DNA of 25,373 bases. Origin: Chara braunii. Lineage: Eukaryota; Streptophyta; Charophyceae; Charales; Characeae. The stretch lies in contig BFEA01000103.1 in NCBI GenBank assembly GCA_003427395.1, forward strand, positions 2,716,792-2,742,164, written 5' to 3'. The translations under genes were made by a program, and so were the position numbers. Positions 9,906 to 17,379 of the stretch are shown here, one piece after another; position 1 is the first letter of the stretch; each line of letters starts with the position of its first letter. The notes beneath the pieces were generated by a model, which made no database searches, was not told the DNA's origin, and was given only the letters and a program-made list of their open reading frames with translations.

Positions 9906-10070
9906 GGACTTGACGTCATTGTATGCAGTCATTACCCCGGGGATGCATGTGACTGCAATCATGTCCAAGTGGTGAGTGGAAAAATGTTGGACTTGACGTC
10001 ATTGTATGCAGCCATTACCCCAGGGATGCATGTAACTGCAATCATGTCCAAGAGGTGAGTGGAAAAGCAT
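9906..10070. repeat. Two tandem 83-bp copies of an imperfect palindrome
   Basis: GGACTTGACGTCATTGTATG starts at 9906 and again at 9989, and the copies differ at only a few positions. Each unit is weakly self-complementary around CCCCGGGG/CCCCAGGG: GGACTTGA pairs with a CATGTCC-like arm, and GCAGTCA with TGACTGC. Each unit carries TGACGTCA, the palindrome bound by many bZIP proteins. A regulatory role is only a possibility. Confidence 0.75.
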
Positions 10071-10268
10071 TGTCCTCCAGCAAGGGGTTGGTCCACACTA
10101 TGGGCTAGGAGCCCACGTCCTCGCGGTATGTCAGTTCATGTTCATAGGGGGAGGGGACTGGAGGGGAGGCACAGCAACTGGCCCATCGAAGGAGCTCGGT
10201 CCTGATGCTACAATAGCATGCAAAATCCATTCGTTTGTCCATTCCCATTGAATCCCGACGATATTGTG

Positions 10269-10511
10269 TCAGTGATGTTTCCACCAACGCCAGAGCTCAT
10301 CAGCCAACGGGCAATGTAGCCATAGGTGTGTGCTGGTTTCCCAGCCCCAATCACATCTCTGACAATTAATATTTATTACCATTCCCTTGCCTTCCAACCA
10401 TACTGCTGAAGATGTGGCCTGCATGGCATGCAACCACAATATGCCAGCGTGTCTTTGAGACGACAGTTTTTTCAAAGCCCTCCAGATGGCTTTAAAGTCT
10501 GGCTGTTTATC
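10269..10511 (-). pseudogene. LINE retrotransposon fragment, zf-RVT zinc-binding domain
   Basis: The minus-strand frame is open from 10511 down to a stop at 10269 and encodes about 80 residues. It has the layout of the zinc-binding domain (zf-RVT) found at the C-terminus of plant-type LINE reverse transcriptases: an IWRAL-like start, HAGILWLHAM, then C-X2-C-X8-H-X4-C (CQRC...HLWLHC) followed by ADELWRWW. All four predicted zinc ligands are present. The RT itself is missing: an in-frame TAA lies just upstream (10512-10514) and nothing RT-like follows, so this is a truncated relic. Homology to zf-RVT is from memory of the family pattern. Confidence 0.72.
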
Positions 10512-10961
10512 TTAAAACTCATTAGCCTTTTTTTTGTTTTAACAAGAGAACGCCTTCAATTACGCATTGGAAATTGGGGCCGGCCCCCCACAATATGGCC
10601 GGTACTGGCAACTTTACCCAGCTTCGCTTTTTCAAGACCAAGTGGACCCGAATTTGGAACAAGAGGTACAAAGGGGGTTAAGAGAGATGAAGCTTCCAAC
10701 TATAAGGATGAAAGGAGTGGGGTCACGTGAGAAGCAAAGGAGAGTGGTTGGGGTAGAGGGGGAAAGGTCCAGATTCGAGCGTTGAGGAAACTCAACGCTG
10801 CTCCTAGTGGTACTTGGCCCCAGGGTGTAACAAGGCCTCGGGGTGTAACAACTGCATATGATTTTTTTTTTTTTTTTTTTTTTGGGTGATTACAATTGTC
10901 TATATTTTTTTCTCAACTTCTGTTTGTTTACCTTCCACTACCTACTCCTAAGACTATCTAG
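10512..10961. other. Spacer with poly(T) tract; unassigned open frame
   Basis: A plus-strand frame at about 10567-10785 reads as a plausible hydrophilic sequence (PPQYGRYWQLYP near its start), but has no known domain and may be a decayed retroelement Gag. A direct repeat GGTGTAACAA occurs near 10825 and 10844. A run of 22 T lies at 10862-10883. Confidence 0.35.
10862..10883. repeat. Poly(T), 22 bp, 80 bp left of the PLE
   Basis: An uninterrupted run of T. N-terminal-endonuclease PLEs are reported to favour microsatellites, but this run is not at the exact insertion point. Confidence 0.95.
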
Positions 10962-10962
10962 A

Positions 10963-10967
10963 GGGGA
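10963..10967. repeat. PLE target-site duplication, left copy (GGGGA)
   Basis: GGGGA lies directly outside the left pseudo-LTR and again at 17259-17263 outside the right one. The preceding A is also shared, so 5 or 6 bp. The empty site would have read AGAGGGGACCCCTGC, which is locally palindromic. Confidence 0.75.
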
Positions 10968-11567
10968 GAGAGTATTCATGAAAGTTCACGACATGACATC
11001 GCAGGACGACGTAACATCGCGACACAGCACACAGATAGCTGTAACACAGAACCAGAAGAGTTCCAAATCAAACTACAATCACCCGTAACTCAGTAGAGCA
11101 CGAAACAATCGACATGAAGCACGCTCTTCAGCACGTCACCACCATCGCCAGCCCCCATTCCCATCCTCCACGTACCGACGTGCTAACATTGTGCCAAGGG
11201 CACAAAGGGGTCAAACCGACGTCGGCGAGTTCATTATATTCAGAGTCAAACCCCAAGCTCTTTGAACTCATGTCAAGCCCTATGGAACAGCGAAACGAGT
11301 AACCGGGCAAATACCAGGTCACCGGTTCGACGCCAAAGGGTCAGCTTACTCTAGGCAAAAACGGACTCCCTTCCCGAGCACAGGCGGTAACATACGTACA
11401 CAGTTCAAACCCGCAAACACGGAATCCTAATCTAAGTCGCTATTCTCAAAACTCCAAACAAACAGGCAAACAAACAAACCATAGAGTAGGTCACCGGTTC
11501 GACGCCAACGCACAGACCGACATCTATACACAAAGCTCAATTCTAGAAGTACCCAGATCCCTCTAAA
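10968..11567 (-). repeat. PLE pseudo-LTR, downstream (3') copy
   Basis: It matches 16659-17258 over 600 bp without gaps, with about 22 differences by eye (roughly 96% identity), mostly C/T and G/A transitions. Open frames on both strands of about 62-64 codons recur in both copies only because the DNA is repeated. No hammerhead ribozyme core was seen. Confidence 0.92.
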
Positions 11568-11739
11568 CACACGTACACAGTTCAAACCCCACACGCGGAA
11601 TCCTAATCTAAATCCCTATTCTCAAACCTCCAAGCAAACAAACAAACAAACCAGAGAGTAGGTCACCGATCCGACGCCAACACACAGACCGACAGCTATA
11701 CACAAAGCTCACTTCTAGAATTACCCAGGTCCCTCTAAA
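11568..11739 (-). repeat. Partial tandem copy of the pseudo-LTR end
   Basis: It repeats the segment 11392-11567 (from ACGTACACAGTTCAAACC to CCCAGGTCCCTCTAAA), with more divergence than between the full pseudo-LTRs. Two further remnants of the terminal word occur near 11803 (CCAGGTCCCACTTAAAC) and 11851 (TGGTCCCTCTCAAC). This suggests an older, decaying tandem array of about 175-bp period inside the element's 3' region. Confidence 0.8.
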
Positions 11740-11882
11740 CAACTGAGTGCCCAAACAAGCAACTAGATACACATTTCCTCATCCAATCTAGGATTATCCC
11801 CAGGTCCCACTTAAACAAGCCTCCTACACATTCTGCGATCAGACTCGTGGTCCCTCTCAACAGATCGGAGACAAAACCCAAT

Positions 11883-13685
11883 CTACTCCGGCGCGCTGGT
11901 CAGAAGTTCGGCCAACAGCTTCCAGAGGTTGCTCTTATCACGAGCAAAACTCTTAATAGCTCGATCAAAATAAGAGTCTGGGTACCTTCTTCTCCGTAGT
12001 TCCATCCGAAGAAGGATCAGAGCACCGATCATATCAGGGGTTTCCATAGAGTTCTGATCTATGCGATGCAGCGCGCTGACTATGACCGCCAACTTAGCCT
12101 TCTTACTGGTCCATGACTCAAAGTCCTGGAAAGTGCGGAAGGTCAATTCAAGACCCATCCTCAATTCCCTTTCATTCTTCAGCTTCTGGCAACAACCAAG
12201 GTAAGGGAAGTTCTCCTGCATGTTGAGTTTACATCCCAGGAACTCCCAGCAACCTTCACTCGTGTCTGTTTTCTTCAGTGTCAGTGCTTCATCATAGCAC
12301 CTCTCAAATTTTGCCAGAATCGCTTCAGCCCGCACCTTCGAGTCGGGTTTCCGGGCATTGTATGCCACGAATACAGAGGCGTCGTCAACAAATCGCAACC
12401 CTCCTATCAATCTCCGCTGATTCCCCAATGTGATCATAAAGTCCCATTCCGCCTTCGAGCACATCAAGCATGCAAGAGGCGGACTAGAGGACTTTCCCAT
12501 GGGTATGCCAACCAACTGTTGCACAATGTACCCACTCGCCACCGTGAAGCAGAGTTCCAATTCGAATGAGACAAACTGCTGGATCACATCGAAACTCAAA
12601 AAGGCATATCCCTCAACGGAATCACACCGGCTGAGTTTCCATCCCCTCCCTCTTCTTTTCACAAACACCCCGGATCTCCCACGTGACCTATGCGACCACA
12701 CACTCCATTCAACAGCCCGCTCAATCGTACTATGCGGAAGTTTACTAAACATATCTTGAACATCGTACGAACCCGTCAAAATCCGGACATCACTGCACAC
12801 TCGCCGCATTTTCACATTCAATGCATGTAGTCTCCCCTTCATCTCACCCACTGATCTCAGATTGAAGTGCCCACTTGCTGGAAGGCCAAATAACATGCCA
12901 TTCATCGCTTGCGCAATCTTCTTGCACAACAAAATTGAGGGCTCTTGGTAAGCCGGGCAGATCGGCCGATACTTCTCAGTGTCCTTATGCTTGGGCAATG
13001 CGTATGCCGCGCCAAGTCTCCCATCATTCTTCCATCTCCCGAGTTGCCTGAAGTCGACATGCTGAAAATCCATACCCCATTCCCGGAGAACCTGTCTCTC
13101 CCCCTTCCGTATGATCTTGTAGCCTTCATTGCAAACGAAGGTGCTACGCATAACTTCCACATAGGTGACCGGACACATCACCAATGTGTCACCGGGGTTC
13201 CTATCCAAAGGGACACAGACCAGCCGGTCGAGATCCTGTTTCAAACGTAAGACCTCGGCCATATCAGTACCATCAACTAACCTCGAGTCATCGACACAAC
13301 TCCTAACATCAAGCTCAGAAAATTCGGTATTCTCTAGAGACAAACCCAGCCAGTCAATCGTTTGGAAGGCACCACTCATCTCCTGCGCTAAACGTTGCTT
13401 CGTTCCATCAGTCCTCTCCCGTGGCACATTCTTCGCATTCCTAGCGATTGGTGGACATCCGCTCCAAGTTGACAACCGAAAATGGATATGACCTTTCACT
13501 TTAGGAAAGGTTCGGTCGTGGCATTTGCACACAGCTAAACCATTCACCGCATGTTTACGGTGATTGTGGATGAGATCGCCCACGTTCAGACCACGAGTCC
13601 AAACCACGCGTGAGCGTCTCTTCACCGTTTCACGGACCTGCACTTCAAGCGGCAGCGCCCCAATCTTTTCGCGAACAGCTCCCAC
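11883..13685 (-). CDS. PLE reverse transcriptase with CxC linker
   Basis: This 600-codon uninterrupted frame ends with TAG. It would copy the element RNA into DNA at the endonuclease nick. The linker holds a CxC motif (CKC, residues 53-55), a hallmark of N-terminal-endonuclease PLEs. RT motifs follow in order: ALPKHKDTEKYRPI (229-242, fingers motifs 1/2); a 50-residue insertion where the IFD found in telomerase and these PLEs would sit (about 255-305); YDVQDMF (307-313, motif A, D308); QQLVGIPMGKSSSPPLA (389-405, motif B); RFVDD (431-435, motif C, D434/D435); ALTLKK (467-472, motif D); FLGCKLN (482-488, motif E). All three catalytic aspartates are present. The apparent start is not a genuine ATG: the frame is continuous with the endonuclease upstream except for one TGA at 13704-13706, so the natural product was probably an EN-RT or longer protein. 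No C-terminal endonuclease follows. Confidence 0.94.
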   Translation of the reverse strand: MGAVREKIGALPLEVQVRETVKRRSRVVWTRGLNVGDLIHNHRKHAVNGLAVCKCHDRTFPKVKGHIHFRLSTWSGCPPIARNAKNVPRERTDGTKQRLAQEMSGAFQTIDWLGLSLENTEFSELDVRSCVDDSRLVDGTDMAEVLRLKQDLDRLVCVPLDRNPGDTLVMCPVTYVEVMRSTFVCNEGYKIIRKGERQVLREWGMDFQHVDFRQLGRWKNDGRLGAAYALPKHKDTEKYRPICPAYQEPSILLCKKIAQAMNGMLFGLPASGHFNLRSVGEMKGRLHALNVKMRRVCSDVRILTGSYDVQDMFSKLPHSTIERAVEWSVWSHRSRGRSGVFVKRRGRGWKLSRCDSVEGYAFLSFDVIQQFVSFELELCFTVASGYIVQQLVGIPMGKSSSPPLACLMCSKAEWDFMITLGNQRRLIGGLRFVDDASVFVAYNARKPDSKVRAEAILAKFERCYDEALTLKKTDTSEGCWEFLGCKLNMQENFPYLGCCQKLKNERELRMGLELTFRTFQDFESWTSKKAKLAVIVSALHRIDQNSMETPDMIGALILLRMELRRRRYPDSYFDRAIKSFARDKSNLWKLLAELLTSAPE

Positions 13686-13703
13686 TACTTCACTCTTCTT
13701 GAT

Positions 13704-14687
13704 TCATTCGTTGAAGCGTATCTTCACCACGACCCTCCGTCTTACATTCACACCGAACCTCGCTCGAACCACATCAGAAACCATCCTCCTCGCCCTCGAT
13801 CTATTTCGCTTAGTGGAAAAGAGTTTCGCTGCCCCACAATATCTCACCAGGCCTGCGATGTCCTCCTTATCGAGTGACGCCCATTTCCTCCTGTTTTTGA
13901 ACATTCCCACGAGCTTCTCTTTTAAGGCTAAATTCCGTGGCGAGGCTTCAATAACATCACGTACCACTACACGTCCCTTATGCTCGAATTGTCTCTTACA
14001 TTTGCGCAAGGGTCTAGTCCGCTTCCCAGTTTTAACTCTTGACTCACCAAACAAACGACGAACTATTCTCCAATTGTCCACCCAAACTGTCCCTCCATTG
14101 GCTATCAGCTCAACGTTCTTCTTCCTGCTAATTGGTATCGCCTTCCTCAACAGATCAAGCACACACACAGTTGACACTGCATCATCTTTCATTCGCATCT
14201 CCAGAAATCTTGAGCCCACGGCAACTCCCATTTCCCGTTCTCCTTGTTGTTTGATTTTCCCTTCCCGCAATCTTCGTCGCTCCTTTCCTCTCCGACGTCG
14301 TTTCCGAGTGGTTTTCTTCTTCATCTTCGTGTTGAGGGACGGGGACCACGTCCGAATGACCGTCCGTTCAACTGCCTTTAGATCCCGTTTAGCCTTGCTC
14401 GAAAACAGAGGTATGGCCACATACTCTTGAAAACCAACCTTCCCTAACCAGTTATACAAGACTCTCCTTCTCTTACCCGGCCCTTTCTTTCCACACAGCA
14501 CGTGCTCTCTCCATCTTGCGCATAGAGGCCTTTCGGTCATTCCTATGTACGTCTGTTTAAACCGCGCCGAAAGCAAAACATATACACAGTTACTAGGATT
14601 AATCAAGTCCAACCGATCTCTCGATGCTTCCTCCTTCCAATATTCCACAAATTTCCCTCCCCACGGTATTTCGCCATGTATACACAA
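13704..14687 (-). CDS. PLE GIY-YIG endonuclease, N-terminal to RT
   Basis: This 327-codon frame is predicted to nick target DNA for reverse transcription. The catalytic core is recognisable: CVYVLL (34-39, the GIY strand), TYIGMT (46-51, the YIG strand), ARWREHV (57-63, Arg58/Arg60 and His62), AVERTVI (105-111, Glu107) and SPSLN (115-119, Asn119). No CCHH zinc finger precedes it, as reported for Chlamys. Residues 120-145 are highly basic (KKKTTRKRRRRGKERRR), perhaps nucleic-acid binding or nuclear targeting. The rest is an unassigned basic region leading to the RT. It opens with TTG, not ATG, and the first ATG lies inside the nuclease fold (residue 50). In-frame sequence continues upstream past a TGA at 14691-14693 to the MITE insertion, so the true start was almost certainly further upstream. 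It ends in TGA and continues in frame into the RT. Confidence 0.9.
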   Translation of the reverse strand: MCIHGEIPWGGKFVEYWKEEASRDRLDLINPSNCVYVLLSARFKQTYIGMTERPLCARWREHVLCGKKGPGKRRRVLYNWLGKVGFQEYVAIPLFSSKAKRDLKAVERTVIRTWSPSLNTKMKKKTTRKRRRRGKERRRLREGKIKQQGEREMGVAVGSRFLEMRMKDDAVSTVCVLDLLRKAIPISRKKNVELIANGGTVWVDNWRIVRRLFGESRVKTGKRTRPLRKCKRQFEHKGRVVVRDVIEASPRNLALKEKLVGMFKNRRKWASLDKEDIAGLVRYCGAAKLFSTKRNRSRARRMVSDVVRARFGVNVRRRVVVKIRFNE

Positions 14688-14705
14688 CGCTCACAAGCGG
14701 TTAAC

Positions 14706-15090
14706 GGGGACCCCCATTTTTCGGCCCTGGGTAACGATGAATGATCCTGAATGATCCTGAATTTAGGGTTTTTTTGTGATTTTTTTGGATTTTTTTTTTT
14801 TGCCTGTTTTTTTATTTGGACAAGCTTTCTATGTGTCAAATTTGATGTCATTTAGAGTATTAGAATTTGTGTTGTGAAGAGTGGTGAAAATTGTGAAAAT
14901 TTGATGACGTTTTTTTTGCCAAAATGTCATGAAAATGTACTTTTGGCTTGCTGTTTCATATGTTTTTAATTTTTGTTTTTTTGTTTTGTTTTTGTAATAT
15001 GTTAGTAAGAAGTGCACTCTATACATCGGTATGAAGTTTGTTTAAAATGACCTTATGGTTTTCTTACAAATTGATGCAAAAAGGGGGGGT
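14706..15090. mobile_element. 385-bp AT-rich MITE-like insertion in the PLE
   Basis: The sequence turns abruptly AT-rich and poly(T)-rich between two copies of CGGTTAAC (14698-14705 and 15091-15098). The ends are GGGGACCCCCATTTTT on the left and AAAAAGGGGGGGT on the right, partly inverted (GACCCCC.TTTTT). Two readings are possible: an 8-bp duplication (hAT-like), or a TTAA duplication (piggyBac-like) with ends CGGGGACCCCC and CCGACCCCCC. There is no coding frame inside. GAATGATCCT is tandemly repeated near the left end. Insertion plus one target copy adds 393 bp, a multiple of three. Confidence 0.75.
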
Positions 15091-15104
15091 CGGTTAACCT
15101 TTTC

Positions 15105-16270
15105 TCACAGCGCTATCACTAATGCGCGCAATCGACCTTCAATCTCTAGATTCTTACCGTCGTCCCGGAGACGAGATTCTTGTAGATTGTGTACTTCCTT
15201 CCAAATCTCAACGGGACTGCATCCTCACTCCGACTCGCTCTCCTCGTCTTCATCGTCGCTGGTGTCAGATGCAGATGCTACCTTCATCCCGGGCTTCTGC
15301 CCTGTCTTCGTACTCCCTGTTGCCCCGCTCGACGTCACTGGTAGGGGCACGTTTATGGGATCGTATGCCTGCAGGACACGTCTTGTTACTAAACGTTTGA
15401 TTGCTAACTCCCTCTTCCCATATCCGATCTTCTCCTTCTTGCATGCCTCTTTTAACTCGTCCACAGTCAGAGCCTCGAAAAGTTCCGTGCAGTCGGCTTC
15501 ATATTTTTCTCGGGCTCCTGGTCCACATCCCGCCGACACGTGTTTCATGGATAGGGACACTTTTCGCACAGGCTCCAATAGCGATGATGAGTCCATCTTT
15601 CCGGACTGGTTATGGCGGATCTCCTCGATTCGCTGCTTCGCCTCGGTAGACAAGCGTTGGCCCTTCGTTGGAGTTACCATAGGAGGGCTATTCCCGATCG
15701 GCGCTTCGGGTCCTCGCTTTCTCTTCTCGGTGATCCTCAAATTGGCAGCTCATTTCCTTAGACGTTGCAGCTCTTCGTCCTCCTCTTCTGCCTCCGCCAG
15801 CGCTATTTCTCGTCTTAGTCTCTCTTTCTCCTCCGCAGCTGTTTTCCCACGTTCGTTTACCGCCGCTGATTGCTTCATCTTCAAATTGGGTTCTAGTACT
15901 TCCCTAGATTGTCCACGTCGCACTTCCGCGAATACCAATTGCAGTAGTCACTCATCTCTCTCGTTCTCATACCTCCGTTTTTCCTCCCACTTAGCTAAAC
16001 GTCGCTTCTCATTTTCTCGACGCTCAGCTTCTGTTTTCCGTTCCTCCTCTTCACGGCGTTCACGCGCTTGCCTGTCCTTCACCTCGCGTCGTTTCACTGC
16101 CAGTTCCAGAAAGTACTGTCGCATCACGACATTCGAGTCATCAGGTGCTGACCGCGAGATGTTATCTGGAGACAGGCTACGACCATACTCCGTACTTAGT
16201 GTCAACGATCTCCCCTGCCTACCACGACCAGCCACTGGTGGAGGTGGAGGTGGGACGAACACCTTGCCGC
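15105..16270 (-). pseudogene. Gag-like body: coiled coil, SAP-like motif, acidic tail
   Basis: One minus-strand frame runs through this region, interrupted by TGA at 15948-15950, 15750-15752 and 15225-15227; the TGA at 15105-15107 closes it just before the insertion. In order it encodes a proline run and a GRGRQG basic patch; a long charged helix (REEEERKTEAERRENEKRR and, after the first TGA, EEKERLRREIALAEAEEE) expected to form a coiled coil; a SAP-like helix-turn-helix at about 15387-15470 (LTVDELKEACKKEKIGYGK, then RELAIKRL), a fold that usually binds DNA or chromatin; an acidic tail (DTSDDEDEESESE); and 39 more open codons. It is the likely nucleoprotein/assembly partner of the RT. SAP and coiled-coil calls are by pattern only. 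The in-frame TGAs mean decay or recoding. Confidence 0.7.
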
Positions 16271-16431
16271 CTCGCCGCCCAATACTCATTACAAACGTTG
16301 GCGAAGTGGTCCGTTTCATGGCAACGATAGCAGGTCTTTCCCGCCATCGGATTTGGCCGTATCGCCGGAGGTGGAGGTGGTGGGGGAGGAGGAGGTCCCC
16401 CTGACCCACTCGTTTCACTCCCTTGGCTCAT
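16219..16431 (-). pseudogene. Gag-like N-terminus with CCHC zinc knuckle
   Basis: It starts at the ATG at 16431 (MSQGSETSGSGG), followed by a ten-proline run and a perfect retroviral-type zinc knuckle C-X2-C-X4-H-X4-C (CYRCHETDHFANVC), then NEYWAARRQG. This frame stops at TAG (16219-16221). The next reading frame picks up in the overlapping GGGCGGCGAGGCGG-rich stretch near 16260-16285 and continues as the coiled-coil part, so a 1-nt indel or a frameshift site separates the two. Zinc knuckles in Gag proteins bind element RNA. I cannot see a promoter. Confidence 0.72.
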
Positions 16432-16658
16432 CCTTCTTTCTGGCTCGGCTATCGGTAACCCCGAGGTTTTACTCACCCCCACACAGCGTACCACAATTCT
16501 ACTCCAAGTAACATGAAACCAACGACAGACACCCGCCCTTCTCGCAGACCATGTCCCCTCGACTAGTATCACTCACTAGTATTCCTATCACAACGAATTG
16601 TTGTTCCCGCCACCCTCTCTAGGTACAATCTCCTAGTAGGTTACGGGGTTTTGTTGTT

Positions 16659-17258
16659 GAGAGCATTCATGAAAGTTCACGACATGACATCGCAGGACGA
16701 CGTAACATCGTGACACAGTACACAGATAGTTGTAACACAGAACCAGAAGAGTTTCAAATCAAATTACAATCGCCCGTAACTCAGTAGAGCACGAAACAAT
16801 CGACATGAAGCATGCTCTTCAGCACGTCACCACCATCGTCAGCCCCCATTCCCATCCTCCACGTACCGACGTGCTAACATTGTGCCAAGGGCACAAAGGG
16901 GTCAAACCGGCGTCGGCCAGTTCATTATATTCAGAGTCAAACCCCAAGCTCTTTGAACTCATGTCAAGCCCTATAGAACAGCGGAACGAGTAACCGGACA
17001 AATACCAGGTCACCGGTTCGACACCAAAGGGTCAGCTTATTCTAGGCAAAAATGGACTCCCTTCCCGAGCACAGGCGGTAACATACGTACACAGTTCAAA
17101 CCCGCAAACACGGAATCCTAATCTAAGTCGTTATTCTCAAAACTTCAAACAAACAGGCAAACAAACAAACCATAGAGTAGGTCACCGGTTCGACGCCAAC
17201 GCACAGACCTACAACTATACACAAAGCTCAATTCTAGAACTACCCAGATCCCTCTAAA
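16659..17258 (-). repeat. PLE pseudo-LTR, upstream (5') copy
   Basis: It is a direct repeat of 10968-11567 and lies upstream of the Gag-like start on the element's own strand. It ends at CCCTCTAAA, immediately followed by the GGGGA target copy. Unlike the downstream copy it has no adjacent partial tandem unit. Confidence 0.92.
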
Positions 17259-17379
17259 GGGGACCCCTGCAAGCATAGTTTTCCTCTCTCTGTGAAGGGG
17301 AGATTTCATGTTGCCCCTTGCCCCTAATGGTTAGGGTATAGGGTTGGGGCCGCCAGTGGGGGTCTGGCTAACACAAAGA

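Larger units (their letters stand above)
10968..17258 (-). mobile_element. Penelope-like element, Chlamys-type, full length
   Basis: The element is bounded by two 600-bp direct repeats (pseudo-LTRs) with GGGGA immediately outside each end (10963-10967 and 17259-17263); the shared flank could be AGGGGA. On the minus strand it encodes, in order, a Gag-like region, a GIY-YIG endonuclease, a linker with a CxC motif, and a reverse transcriptase. N-terminal endonuclease, CxC linker, pseudo-LTRs and partial tandem terminal copies are published hallmarks of the Chlamys/Naiad clade of PLEs. I found no CTGATGA-type hammerhead core in the pseudo-LTRs, in line with that clade. The RT frame is intact. A MITE-like insertion (14706-15090), in-frame TGAs and one frameshift probably inactivate this copy. 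The stretch 16432-16658 is the 5' leader between pseudo-LTR and Gag-like start. Confidence 0.93.

Noticed and set aside
11114-11302. 62-codon frame repeated at 16805-16993
   Set aside because: It occurs twice only because it lies in the two pseudo-LTRs. It has no domain and no strand preference.
10968-11567. Hammerhead ribozyme in the pseudo-LTR
   Set aside because: No CTGATGA core with a matching GAAA was found on either strand of either copy, which agrees with reports for this PLE clade.
11883-13685. Alternative genetic code with TGA read as tryptophan
   Set aside because: The 600-codon RT contains many TGG tryptophans and no internal TGA, so general reassignment is unlikely. The TGAs lie only between domains.
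13564-14430. 288-codon plus-strand open frame
   Set aside because: Antisense shadow of the endonuclease-RT region, whose minus-strand frame has clear catalytic motifs.
15055-16404. 449-codon plus-strand open frame, Ser/Arg-rich
   Set aside because: It is antisense to the Gag-like coiled coil and SAP region. Its Ser/Phe/Arg bias is the mirror of Glu/Lys/Arg codons on the other strand, and it runs across part of the MITE.
17330-17352. Telomere-like GGTTAGGGTATAGGGTTGGGG
   Set aside because: Only two degenerate units, with no array. Not evidence of a telomere.
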